From: Pseudomonas sp. B21_DOA
GTDB taxonomy: Bacteria > Pseudomonadota > Gammaproteobacteria > Pseudomonadales > Pseudomonadaceae
Direction: 5' to 3'
Assembly: GCA_030544685.1 (NCBI GenBank)
Contig: CP086683.1
Coordinates: 4,154,001-4,218,000, forward strand
Length of the DNA stretch: 64,000 nt
The translations under genes and the position numbers were made by a program. The notes beneath the pieces are model-generated. The model saw only the letters and a program-made list of their open reading frames with translations, had not been told where the DNA came from and did no database searches. Of the stretch, positions 39,304 through 48,040 are shown in pieces (within the stretch, counting starts at the first letter, position 1; each line of letters opens with the position of its first letter).

Positions 39304-41528
39304 ATGCAGAACCAAGAAAAATCATTGCTATCTGACCAAAGCCGAACTTGCCCATTACGCGGGGGCTGGATCAGCTTTCGCTTAGTAGACGAGTTTGGAG
39401 ATGCCAAGCCCTATGCAGGTCTGAGTTACGTGTTAACGGACTCGGAAGGTACTAAATACCAAGGCAACTTGGACGGAGAAGCTTTTGCACGATTAACGGG
39501 AACCTATAGCGGCCCGCTTATACTGACGCTATCCTCCGCTTACGCGGGAGCGGAAAAGTTCTATGTCGATATGTCTGAGCGAATCGACTATCCGTTGCCG
39601 ATAACAGAGCTTCAAGTAGCCGCTGAAAAAACTCTTCGTCGCCCTGTCGGCAGCACCAGCAAGACGGGCGCTTACCGGGCCTCAGCCGAAAAAGGCGAAT
39701 ATCACAAGGTTGAAGTTCGCGATTTCGTTGAGTTCAACAAACACTTGCCACCTGCGGCAGACCTTACAAACCCTCTACCGACAGGTTGCGCCAAACTCGC
39801 CCGAGATTTTGCCGGAGACAAGGTCCCGAGCTTTGGTATAGGTCTGCTTCCAGAGAAACATTACGTTCTCGAAGTACGCGCCTTACGTGCATTCAGACCG
39901 CTTTTATCATTAGCTCCCAAATTCAGCGCCTTGAACCTTTATCAGTTGTCGCTCCTGGCCACATTGAGCTACGGCGATTTCGGGCAAAAGCCGGAAAAGC
40001 TGGAAGCGACGCTGCCGAAGGATTTTGTTTTCACATATCCCACTCGGGGCAGCGTTGGACATGTGCTGAACACCTGCCTGGCCTGCTTCGAAGAACCAAC
40101 GAAATATGCGGACTCTAAAAACCCTTCGTTCCCGCTGGTTGAAGATGTGCCCTACTCCAAGCGCCTTGAGATAGTCCCTTTTGACCCGGGTCTTTACCCG
40201 CAAAACGACCCCAATGCCGGAGCAGGAATAGAAACACCGTCGAGCGTGCACTTTTTCAGTGATGCGAGGCAGGGTCCATCCGATTGGAAAAACACCGATA
40301 CGCAAGCCTTTGCCACACACGATGACCGGATGATTCTAATCGCAGTGAGAGGCACGGCTGAAAATTGGGACAAATGGCGAGACATTGATGCTCAGCAAGT
40401 CCCGATTGAAGGAGGAACTGGAAAGGCACACCAAGGTTTTTATGAGTCCTTCATGGCGCTAAAACCATTCATTGATAACTATATTCGCCGTTTCCGCACT
40501 AACCAAAAAATCATCGTCTGCGGCCACAGCCTCGGCGGCGCTATTGCCCTGTTGCTCTCTGATTGGCTGCACCGCGAAATAACCAGTGACGTCATTCTCT
40601 ATACCTTCGGCTCCCCCGTGCTGGCGACAAAGAATTCGTCGAGTCGGCAAAAGGGCTGGTTCATCACCGAATCGTTAACCAGAATGACCCTGTACCCAGC
40701 GTTCCAGCGGGATGGATGGATACAAAAAAACCAATTTGGATTACCGGTCTCGCTGCAACAGTCTCCGGGGTTCTAACACCAGCCGCCGGAGGATTGGTGA
40801 TGGCGGCCGGGATGACACGCTTTGGCGGCAAACCTTATTGGCACCACGGTGAACAGCGTTATTTCATGCCTTTGCAATTGCCGGGGCGAGTGCTCTCCTC
40901 CGTGCTATGGACTCCTGGCTGCGAAGGATATGAGGAAGCCGCTATGGCCAAGTGCGTTGCACAGCTTAAAAACAACGACACGCCAGATCGCAAGCAATTT
41001 TTGGTTCAGGCTGCAAACGGCGGCGATCACAAAATGCTCGACGGCTACATCCCTGCATGCTGGGCAACGCTTCGTCGCTGGCAGGAAACGGAGAAAAGCG
41101 GGGGTTACATTATCAGCGCAACCGAATCCGACCGGTTGAAACTGGAAGTTGAAACCTATCGTACCCAGCTCAAGCAATGGCAGAGTGAAGCTGACAAGGA
41201 ATTCCCCGGAGGGACAATTGAAAGCCGGCCTCAAGATCGCGCGACTCCCTTCCAACGCCGCGCAACCATGTCGGATCTTCAAGAACGTCAAACTGCAATC
41301 AGGCAAGCGATCAAGCATAACCAAAAGGAACTGGAAGCGCTTGAAGGGACACTCAGGACGATTACACGCCTGAGCACCACAAAACTCACATTGGCTGAGA
41401 TTTATGGTGATTGCACTTCGCTTCCGGATTTGCAAATTCATATCGATCGCTGGGCTGCGCATAGTGAAAATCAAAAAGCTGAACGCTTGGCTCAGATTCC
41501 TTCGGCAACGACCAGAGCCATGGCTTGA
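39304..41528 (+). pseudogene. Class 3 lipase T6SS effector (Tle-type), one frameshift
   Basis: The predicted antibacterial phospholipase of the module. The nucleophile lies in VCGHSLGGAIALLL, with the upstream RGTAENWDKWRDID typical of class 3 lipases. The frame breaks at 40629-40631 (AAA); one added A joins FGSPVLATKEFVESAKGLV to HHRIVNQNDPVPSVPAGW, which supplies the catalytic Asp, and later YWHHGEQRYF, which supplies the likely catalytic His. The restored protein has 741 residues, with predicted hydrophobic helices just after the Asp (about 482-505) and a coiled-coil C-terminal part. A PF01764-type domain is also known in the Tle2 effector TseL; membership is by domain only. ATG at 39304 follows AAGGA. 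Confidence 0.75.
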
Positions 41529-41585
41529 TGCAAATTAACCGATGACGTGTGATTGGTGGAGGGAGTCTCGTCTGACTCCTCCTTC

Positions 41586-41742
41586 CATCCAGCGTCTGTG
41601 CGAAGAGGAAGGCATTCACTTCCACTTCCAGCACAGCAGCAGCGGCCACAAACTGGTATTCGGCGACAACCAGACCGTGTTCCGCAAACTGAAGCCGGTC
41701 AGCTACCAGCAGGACTCCGGCATGGCCGCCGAGAAACCGGTG
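41586..41742 (+). repeat. Internal fragment of vgrG (157-bp direct repeat)
   Basis: These 157 bases match 35769-35925 inside the intact vgrG with only four differences that I count (about 97% identity), in the same orientation 5.8 kb apart. It encodes the vgrG segment IQRLCEEEGIHFHFQHSSSG to GMAAEKPV. There is no start or end of vgrG here, so it is a duplication or recombination remnant, not a gene. Confidence 0.9.
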
Positions 41743-41917
41743 GAATTTGCTGGACAAACAAAGCAACAGCGCGCGGGAGCGCTACAAAAACCATGTAAAA
41801 CTGCTTGGCGCAAACCTTTCAGATCATTGCCAAAAAAACTTTATCCCTCTCCCAAATTACTCCAGCAGCGGCGCAACACCGCTTGTAAAAATTACTAAGG
41901 GTACAGCAAAAAAATGA
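41741..41917 (+). pseudogene. C-terminal tail of a lost effector gene
   Basis: Directly after the vgrG fragment, in another frame, runs a coding-like stretch (SARERYKNHVKLLGANLSDH, then FIPLPNYSSSGATPLVKITK) that ends in a TGA overlapping the ATG of the next gene as ATGA. This is the junction expected between an effector and its immunity gene. I interpret it as the last 58 codons of an effector whose body was removed by recombination that left vgrG sequence in its place. No homology search was possible. Confidence 0.55.
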
Positions 41918-42902
41918 CTCTCCTCCAGGCATTTCGCACCCTGCTTGTCCTGACTTTTATTTGCTCTCCGACTTTGGTTGGAGCAACGCATGCCTCCATC
42001 TTGCAAAATCAGGGAGGCACAAAACAAACCCGTGGAATCATCCTATACAACCAACTAAAAATCGACTACGCCATTCCGCAACTAAAAAAGGAAGCGGAAG
42101 CCGGCGATGTAGATTCGCAATATTATTTAGGTGAAGCTCTCCGGAAGCGCAATCGATATATGACGCCCGAAGCGCACCACTGGTATGAAACAGCCGCTAA
42201 CAACGGATCAATTTACGCGATGATTCAATTGGGTCGCCAAAATGATGATCTTTGTAAAAAAATGGATAATTGCCCGACTAACAAGAAATCAACCTCCGAA
42301 TGGTTGAATCAAGCAAAAAACCAAGCCATGAAGGGAGTGGGGGCAGGTAACCCTGAATCGCTATACTTAATGTATGAAATAACTTTTGATCGGACTTGGT
42401 TAGAAAAATCTGCAGATGCAGGTTATGCGCTTGCTCAATATTGGATGGCGGTCGGTGATCGACAAGGTGAGGGATTTTTCTTGTACCTGGAAAACGTGAT
42501 GAGGCCATCAGTAAATGGCTGAAAGCTGCCTCTGAAGGAGGCAACCCAAAAGCGATGATGGACTACATTGAGATCCTGTATAAGAAGGGCGATCTTGAGG
42601 GTGTCCGCCATTGGCTTAAGGCAGCAGCTGAAACGGGGGATCAGAAAGCAATTAGCAGTTATGGCTCTTTTATTGCGCACGCACCAGACCAAGTTGGCTA
42701 CCCACTGGACCTTGTTAAAGGTTATGCACTGATTAGCCTGCTGAAAGAGCTGGATGGTGGGGGCGCTATTCAAGATTTCGTTCACGACACACTTGAAGAA
42801 ATTGCGACCAAAATGACAGCTGAACAAATAGAAAGCTCAAGAGCTGTCGCTGAAAAATGGAAAACCACTCACCCACCGTTGTCTTTTTCCCCGACAAGCT
42901 GA
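41914..42902 (+). pseudogene. Sel1-repeat periplasmic protein (candidate immunity), one frameshift
   Basis: Signal peptide (about residues 1-26, cleavage near GATHA) followed by Sel1-like helical repeats such as EAGDVDSQYYLGEALRKRN and AAETGDQKAISSYG. The frame breaks at the T-run 42475-42479; one extra T gives EGFFLVPGKRDEAISKWLKA, which aligns with the same site of the next gene, and a 329-residue product. ATG at 41914 overlaps the effector remnant's stop. Sel1-repeat proteins serve as immunity factors for some T6SS lipases, so this is a candidate immunity protein for the lost effector or the intact lipase. Confidence 0.7.
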
Positions 42903-43006
42903 GTAATTGAGTGTATTTTTAGGTGGCCCGCACACCAAATTTCATCTCGGTCAATTATCACCTCTACCCTTAATGAACGACTCCCTATGACTAGGCAAAA
43001 AATCCA

Positions 43007-43976
43007 ATGAAACTGGTGGCCACTGCGTTAACATTTTTAATTCTCGTATCATCCCAGTCAAACGCGCTTACGGACGAGCAATCTAGGGAAAAAACAAAGG
43101 GCATTGAACTTTACAATCAATACAAAGCAATCTCTGCAATTGAACCACTAAAAAAAGCAGCCGAAGGCGGTGACGATGAAGTACTTTATTATCTCGGTGA
43201 AGCGCTAAGAAAAAACAACCGTCACATGACTCCGGAGGCTAAAAAAGCATACGAAAGCTCCGCAAAAAGGGGAACATCTACTCCATGATTCGCCTTGGAA
43301 GGATTGGAGAAGATTTGTGTACGACCATGAATAACTGTCCTCCAGGTGAAAACTCTACCAGTAGCTGGGTAGTTAAAGCTAAAAGCCTTGCAGTTGAGCG
43401 AGCAAAGCAGGGAGATAGCGAGTCGATGTATCTGCTGTATGAAATGACGGGCAACGAGGAATGGCTGGAGAAATCCGCAGAGAACGGCTTTGCGTTTGCT
43501 CAGTTCCGTCTGGCGACGAAGTACCAAGAAGGGAATGGTTCATTTTTACTACCCTCTAGGCGCAACCAAGCTATCGAAGGATGGATGAAGGCTTCTGCTG
43601 AAAGTGGTTACCCACTCGCAATGATGGGGTTAGCCGCAATCATGATCGAAAAAATGATTTAGCCTCGTTCAGATTCTGGAACGAAAAAGCAGCTGACTCG
43701 AGCTATGTAGAAGGCGTATTTGGGTATGCATCCTACATAGGTGAAGCAAATTCCAAGTACGGTTTCGCCTTCGACCCAATAAAGTCCTATGCTTTACTTT
43801 CAAATCTGCTAGAGCTTAATGGCGGAGGCAACGTAATACGAGATGTCAACGACACATTGCCTGACATAGAAAAAAACCTGTCAAAAGAGCAATTAGAAAA
43901 AGCAAAAGAACTCGCAAAAACGTGGAAGGCCACCCATCCGCCGCTCTCGTTTTTTCCAGATAAGTTAGGGTACTGA
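43007..43976 (+). pseudogene. Sel1-repeat periplasmic protein, paralogue of the preceding gene, two frameshifts
   Basis: Signal peptide (about 1-21, cleavage near SNALT) and the same architecture as its neighbour: shared segments include YYLGEALRKNNRHMTPEA, LYLLYEMT-type and KATHPPLSFFPDKLGY near the C-terminus. Frame breaks lie at A-runs 43264-43268 and 43649-43654. Restoring one A at each gives AKKGNIYSMIRLG and IEKNDLASFRFWNEKA, and a 323-residue protein ending at 43976. Tandem paralogous immunity genes are common beside T6SS effectors and usually reflect past exchange of effector alleles. Confidence 0.7.
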
Positions 43977-44241
43977 AATCTTGCACTACAGCCTATTATT
44001 GATCTTTTTGAGCGTCAAAGCTCGTATCCTAATGACTCCTATCGCAAACAACAAAATGCCCGAGAAAAGGTAAAAACTATCCTGAGTAACCCAGCCCACA
44101 TTCACCGCGGTTAACTCAGCCTTAACGCCACAGTCAGAGACTCCATATCACCGCACACCCTCAGCTCCCCCGCTGACGCCCAGTGCGGCAGGCTCGCCCG
44201 GCTTCGTGCCGGGCGCCTATCCGTTACGCTGGAGTCCTCTC
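43977..44241. other. Intergenic region with possible reverse-strand gene remnant and a GC hairpin
   Basis: On the minus strand an open stretch of about 40 codons ends at the TAG near 43986 (NVGWVTQDSFYLFSGILLFA), resembling the C-terminal TM helix of a membrane protein without a clear start. Further right a strong hairpin GCCCGGC-TTCGT-GCCGGGC (44196-44214) lies 27 bases before the next start codon. I cannot assign a gene with confidence. Confidence 0.3.
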
Positions 44242-44511
44242 ATGAACATTCGTCCCTTCCTGCTCACCGCCACCCTCGCCTGCAGCTCATACGCCGCACT
44301 GGCCCAAGCCAACGACACCTCCGCCACATCGAATCAAGCACCCTACCAATACGGCATGCCACTCCACGTGGCGAAGGTGCTCTCGCTAACCGAGCCGCCG
44401 ACCCTGGAATGCAAAGTCATCACCGCCGACATGAAATACATCGATAACACCGGCAAGCCCGCACAAATCAGCTACAGGAAATTATCTGACGCATGCAGTC
44501 GGCAGAACTGA
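44242..44511 (+). CDS. DUF2790 small periplasmic protein
   Basis: An 89-residue protein with a Sec signal peptide (cleavage near ALAQA) and the DUF2790 core: YQYGMPLHVAKVLSL, then LECKVITADMKYIDNTGKP and final YRKLSDACS. Found almost only in Pseudomonas, often several copies per genome, function unknown. ATG at 44242 has TGGAG upstream; the frame is open to 44206 through the GC hairpin. Confidence 0.8.
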   Translation: MNIRPFLLTATLACSSYAALAQANDTSATSNQAPYQYGMPLHVAKVLSLTEPPTLECKVITADMKYIDNTGKPAQISYRKLSDACSRQN

Positions 44512-44601
44512 CAGACGCTTCTGATTTTCCGGTTGGCCATAGGCGTGGGGTGGTTTCGGCGGGTATGCTCGGGACCTTCCCTACTGCCGCAAGGACTGGC
44601 C

Positions 44602-44999
44602 ATGCAGTTGTCGTTCCGCACGTTGTCGAGCTTCACTTCAATCCTGTGTTTTTGCTGGCGCTGGTCTGGGGATTTTTTCCGGAGGTGTTGCTGGCGATCT
44701 GGAGTATTGGCTATTCGGAAGGCACCGGCGTAGTCGCAAGGCGCAGCGCGGTGCTGTTTGCGGCGTTGGGGGTGATGTTTTATATGCTGCGCAATGCTCC
44801 GCCGTCAGCGGCACGCAGTGCACTGAGCACTGGTTTTATCGTCGGCTGTTTCGGTTTGGCGGCGTTGGGTTTTGGCGAATGGCTCAATGGCCATGCCGGC
44901 CCCGGGATTTTGCTCGCGGTGCTAGTCGAGTTCGCGCTGGGCCTTGGTTTTGTACAGGCCCGGCGCGTGACGGTCGAATTGGGTGAAACGCTGGGTTAA
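44602..44999 (+). pseudogene. Small four-helix membrane protein, one frameshift
   Basis: The ATG at 44602 starts QLSFRTLSSFTSILCF; the five-T run 44649-44653 lacks one T. Restored, the sequence reads CFLLALVWGFFPEVLL and continues to 44999 as a 132-residue protein with four predicted TM helices. The apparent longer frame from 44493 uses non-coding sequence at its start. The family is common in Pseudomonas but uncharacterised. Confidence 0.7.
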
Positions 45000-45265
45000 A
45001 CCGCTCGAGAACGAGCGCTGGTTTGATGCGTATTGGTTTGTTGTGCGAGATCGGATCGCAGTCCTGCGACCAGGTTGTTGATTTCACGGCAGCTGTTCAA
45101 GCGGCTGGCATCGATGCCACTGACGTAGAGATCGGCTTGGTCGGTTCGATGGTCGCCAAACACTTTGACGGACATCGACAAGTCGGGTGACAGCGTGCAC
45201 TGGCAGCGTTTCGGCAGGAAGCTGCTTTCAATGATATTGCGTAATTCCAAGGCAGATAAAAACAT
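44996..45265 (-). CDS. DUF1652 small protein
   Basis: An 89-residue soluble protein beginning MFLSALELRNIIESSFLP, which matches DUF1652, a Pseudomonas family of unknown function. ATG at 45265 with AAGGAGAGG upstream; the longer frame to 45481 is not needed. Convergent with the membrane-protein gene, their stop codons overlapping by 3 bases. Confidence 0.8.
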   Translation of the reverse strand: MFLSALELRNIIESSFLPKRCQCTLSPDLSMSVKVFGDHRTDQADLYVSGIDASRLNSCREINNLVAGLRSDLAQQTNTHQTSARSRAV

Positions 45266-45634
45266 GGCGAACCCTCTCCTTTCTGTGCGATTGCCAATCA
45301 AGTATTCACGCTGACCCTTCGCTGCGCCTTCGCGGGTGTGCCCCCGCTGTTTCCTTGGTGCGGCAAATGGTGGTACTGCGAAATGCCCATTGGAGTGTAG
45401 GCGCCCAAATCCGGTGCGCCTCACCGGAAGAACGCATAAAACGTGCCTTTGACCGGTTCGTTTGGCGCCCTTCAAAATCAAGCACTTGGAAACATGGCCA
45501 GTATCCTGCTATTTGCAAAATGCATGAACCGACCGCCCGTCCACTGCAATCTGCAATCTCCGGCTGAATTTGCTTTCGAAGACCATGACGGCAAGAATGT
45601 CTCCCATTGCAATTCAACCCGCACGGAGGCTTCC
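45266..45634. other. Intergenic region between DUF1652 and ecotin genes
   Basis: 369 bases with the divergent promoters of both genes. The only motif I can point to is TGGCCAGTATCCTGCT at 45495-45510, which has the GG-N10-GC spacing of a sigma-54 promoter on the plus strand, 125 bases before the ecotin start. No credible ORF is present. Confidence 0.3.
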
Positions 45635-46120
45635 ATGAATTCCTTACGCATTTGCGCGATCACTGGGCTGTTAATCGCCAATCTTTCAACCCTCGCCCAC
45701 GCCGCCAAACTCGAAGATGTCGCGCCGTATCCCAAAGCCGAAGCCGGGTTTACCCGTCAGGTCATCCATCTGCCCAAACAAGAGCGGGAAGAGAATTTCC
45801 AGGTTGAAATTCTCGCTGGAAAAACTCTGGAAGTGGATTGCAACCGCCAACGTCTGGGCGGTGTGCTCGATGAAAAGAATCTGCAAGGCTGGGGCTATCC
45901 GTTCTATCGCCTGGAAAAGGTCATCGGCCCGATGAGCACGATGATGGCTTGCCCGCCCGGCAGCCAGAAAAAGCGCGCTTTCGTTCCGGTCGTCGGCGAC
46001 GGCTTCATGTTGCGCTACAACAGCAAGTTGCCAGTCGTGGTGTACGCGCCTTCGGACGTAGAGGTGCGTTATCGCATCTGGTCGGCGTCGGACAAAGTCG
46101 GCACCGCCCTGCAGGAATAA
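45635..46120 (+). CDS. eco: Ecotin, periplasmic serine protease inhibitor
   Basis: A 161-residue protein with a signal peptide (cleavage near LAHAA, residue about 22) and the ecotin fold signatures: [26 protein letters not shown] and the reactive loop [11 protein letters not shown] with Met as the P1 residue. Ecotin inhibits trypsin-, chymotrypsin- and elastase-like proteases and protects against host proteases. ATG at 45635 follows GGAGG. Confidence 0.92.
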   Translation: MNSLRICAITGLLIANLSTLAHAAKLEDVAPYPKAEAGFTRQVIHLPKQEREENFQVEILAGKTLEVDCNRQRLGGVLDEKNLQGWGYPFYRLEKVIGPMSTMMACPPGSQKKRAFVPVVGDGFMLRYNSKLPVVVYAPSDVEVRYRIWSASDKVGTALQE

Positions 46121-46133
46121 CCGCAGCGTCCCA

Positions 46134-47147
46134 TCACGCCGGCACGCCGCAGGCAGCGGCGCGCTCGGCGACATGGCGCAGGCTGTCGAAGTTGATGTTG
46201 GCCCCGGAGTCGATGGCGACGAATGTCTGATCGCGAACGCCGCTGCGCGCCACGTACTGCTTGATCCCCGCCACGGCCAGCGCACCTGAAGGTTCAGTGA
46301 TCGAACGTGTATCGTCGTAGATATTCTTGATCGCGGCGCAGAGCTCGTCATTGCTGACCGTGATTACTTCATCTACGCAGAAACGGCAAACCTCAAAGCC
46401 ATACGCGCCAATCTGCGCCACCGCTACGCCGTCGGCGAAGGTGCCGACGCTCGGCAGAACCACCCGCTCGTCCGCGCGCAAAGCGGCTTGCAGACAGGCC
46501 GAATGTTCGGATTCGACGCCAATGATCCGCACGTCAGGACGCAGGTATTTGACGTAGGCCGCGATACCGGCGATCAAACCTCCGCCGCCGACCGGGATAA
46601 AGATCGCATCCAGCGCGCCTTGATGCTGGCGCAGTATTTCCATGCCCACGGTACCTTGGCCGGCGATCACGTCAGGATCATCGAAGGGTGAAACGAACGT
46701 GCATCCGCTCTGCTCGGCCAAATGCAACGCGTGGGCCAGAGCAAACGGGAAACTCTCTCCGTGCAGCAGGGCTTCGGCACCGCGACTGCGCACGCCGAGT
46801 ACTTTGAGCTCAGGGGTGGTAGAGGGCATGACAATCGTCGCGGCGATGCCCAATTCCCGTGCCGCCAGCGCTACGCCTTGCGCGTGATTACCTGCCGATG
46901 CAGTGATCACTCCCCGCGCTCTCTGCTCTTCGCTCAGTTGCACGAGTTTGTTGTAAGCACCACGGATCTTGAAAGAGAACGTCGGTTGCAGATCTTCGCG
47001 CTTGAGCAAGATCCGGTTGCCCATTGTTTCAGACAACGCTGGCGCAAACTGCAATGGCGTACGCACCGCAATGTCGTACACCGGCGCGGCCAGAATCTTT
47101 TTCACGTAGTGCTCAAGCAGTGCTCGCTGGTCGGGGCTGTACGGCAT
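46134..47147 (-). CDS. Threonine dehydratase (threonine ammonia-lyase), short form
   Basis: PLP-dependent enzyme making 2-oxobutanoate from threonine. PLP-binding Lys lies in TFSFKIRGAYNK, the phosphate loop in PVGGGGLIAGIA. At 337 residues it has only the catalytic domain; the ACT-like regulatory part of long IlvA (about 500 residues) is absent, and no frame downstream restores it. So isoleucine feedback on the enzyme is probably missing, which fits control at the level of transcription by the leader described separately. ATG at 47147 with AGGAGA upstream. Confidence 0.85.
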   Translation of the reverse strand: MPYSPDQRALLEHYVKKILAAPVYDIAVRTPLQFAPALSETMGNRILLKREDLQPTFSFKIRGAYNKLVQLSEEQRARGVITASAGNHAQGVALAARELGIAATIVMPSTTPELKVLGVRSRGAEALLHGESFPFALAHALHLAEQSGCTFVSPFDDPDVIAGQGTVGMEILRQHQGALDAIFIPVGGGGLIAGIAAYVKYLRPDVRIIGVESEHSACLQAALRADERVVLPSVGTFADGVAVAQIGAYGFEVCRFCVDEVITVSNDELCAAIKNIYDDTRSITEPSGALAVAGIKQYVARSGVRDQTFVAIDSGANINFDSLRHVAERAAACGVPA

Positions 47148-47189
47148 GGTCGTCTCCTGACATTTTTCAGAACCCCGGAGACAGAAAGT

Positions 47190-47213
47190 AAAAACCCGCC
47201 TCTAGGGCGGGTT
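47190..47213 (-). terminator. Attenuator terminator in the threonine dehydratase leader
   Basis: Read on the minus strand: AACCCGCC-CTAGA-GGCGGGTT, an 8-bp perfect stem (47213-47206 with 47200-47193) ending in a run of T (47194-47190), 42 bases before the start codon. A terminator inside a 5' leader, oriented towards its own gene, is the mark of attenuation. Confidence 0.75.
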
Positions 47214-47231
47214 GGGTGCTGCAGTCGTGAG

Positions 47232-47282
47232 CTAGCCCGCCAAATGAGGAATGGCGGTAATAATGCTTGGCTGGCAGCGCAT
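47232..47282 (-). CDS. Putative leader peptide [16 protein letters not shown]
   Basis: A 16-codon frame ending in TAG at 47232, 18 bases before the terminator stem, with control codons Ile-Ile-Thr-Ala-Ile, the products and substrate of the pathway. An in-frame ATG at 47297 adds MTFTV. The strand CCGCC within the Thr-Ala codons (47257-47253) can pair with GGCGGG at the end of the peptide (47241-47236), which can instead pair with CCCGCC of the terminator (47211-47206). No good ribosome site is seen before either ATG. Confidence 0.6.
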   Translation of the reverse strand: MRCQPSIITAIPHLAG

Positions 47283-47306
47283 TACGGTAAAAGTCATGGG
47301 CTGGAA

Positions 47307-47334
47307 ATTAGCCTGCCGGCGGATGACAAGTCAA
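47307..47334 (-). promoter_or_regulatory. Candidate sigma-70 promoter of the leader
   Basis: Minus strand TTGACT (47334-47329), 16-base spacer, GCTAAT (47312-47307). Transcription would start near 47300, just before the leader peptide. The -10 is only a 4/6 match. Confidence 0.4.
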
Positions 47335-47397
47335 TGGTCAATTGTGCGTCGCGCCGGTAGGCTGGCGATTCTGCTCATCACACCAAGGAAGGAAAGC

Positions 47398-47754
47398 ATG
47401 ATGTCCATCGCGCTGCCTCTCACCGCTTTGCTCGCGTTCAGTGGGTACACAGTTTCGGTAATGCTCCAGGCTGAACAGTCACTGATCAACTTCGGCATCA
47501 GCCTGATGTCACGACCGGACACCGCGCAGGTAGTCATCGATCTGTACCTGATGGCGACACTGGCCGGTGTATGGATGGTCAAGGACGCCCGGTCTCGGGG
47601 ACGCTCCGTCTGGTCGGTAGTGCCTTATTTGCTGCTGACCACAGTGTTCGTTTCAGTGGGGCCGCTGTTGTATCTGGTGATTCGCGGAATTCAGGAGCGG
47701 CGCAATTCTGCCGCTGCGCCGTCGGCCCAGCCTCACAATTTTGAATCTTCCTGA
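47398..47754 (+). CDS. DUF2834-like small membrane protein
   Basis: A 118-residue protein with three predicted TM helices and the features of DUF2834: an N-terminal [11 protein letters not shown], the central [21 protein letters not shown] and the late [16 protein letters not shown] at 47398 preceded by AAGGAAGGAA. It is divergent from the threonine dehydratase leader. Function unknown. Confidence 0.7.
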   Translation: MMSIALPLTALLAFSGYTVSVMLQAEQSLINFGISLMSRPDTAQVVIDLYLMATLAGVWMVKDARSRGRSVWSVVPYLLLTTVFVSVGPLLYLVIRGIQERRNSAAAPSAQPHNFESS

Positions 47755-47822
47755 GAACTGAACAGTCTCTGCAAATGAGAACAACAACTTCCGCTCCAAG
47801 CCGATGAAAGTGGAGATTGACC

Positions 47823-47990
47823 ATGAACATTCGCCAAGTGCTGTTCGCCGTCCCGCTGCTGGTCACCGCCCTGTCCAGCCCCGCTGTTTTTGCTGTCGAT
47901 GAAAGCGACGCCGTGAAAAAGCCCGAATGTCCGAAAGGCCAGGTCTGGGACAGTAAAACCCAGCAATGCGTACTGCAGACCAGCGGCTAA
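47823..47990 (+). CDS. Small secreted protein with a PECPKGQVWDSKTQQCV motif
   Basis: A 55-residue protein, too short for usual ORF cut-offs. It has a Sec signal peptide (cleavage near VFAVD, residue about 24) and a mature part of about 30 residues with two Cys in CPKGQVWDSKTQQC that can form a disulfide loop. GGAG lies 8 bases before the ATG. This type is recurrent in Pseudomonas genomes; function unknown. Confidence 0.72.
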   Translation: MNIRQVLFAVPLLVTALSSPAVFAVDESDAVKKPECPKGQVWDSKTQQCVLQTSG

Positions 47991-48040
47991 AGGAAGCCCT
48001 GCTAAACTGGCCGAGGTTTAATTCCAAGGAAGATCGCCCT

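Noticed and set aside
41542..41898. A 118-codon frame joining vgrG sequence to an unrelated tail
   Set aside because: The first part is the vgrG fragment, the second is the effector remnant read in the wrong frame; the coding-like frame of the latter is one base off and ends at 41917.
44196..44214. GC-rich hairpin as a terminator
   Set aside because: No T-run on either strand and it lies directly before the DUF2790 start; function left open.
44493..44999. A 168-residue frame starting inside the DUF2790 gene
   Set aside because: Only the part after 44654 is coding-like; the true start is the ATG at 44602 in another frame, joined by one missing T.
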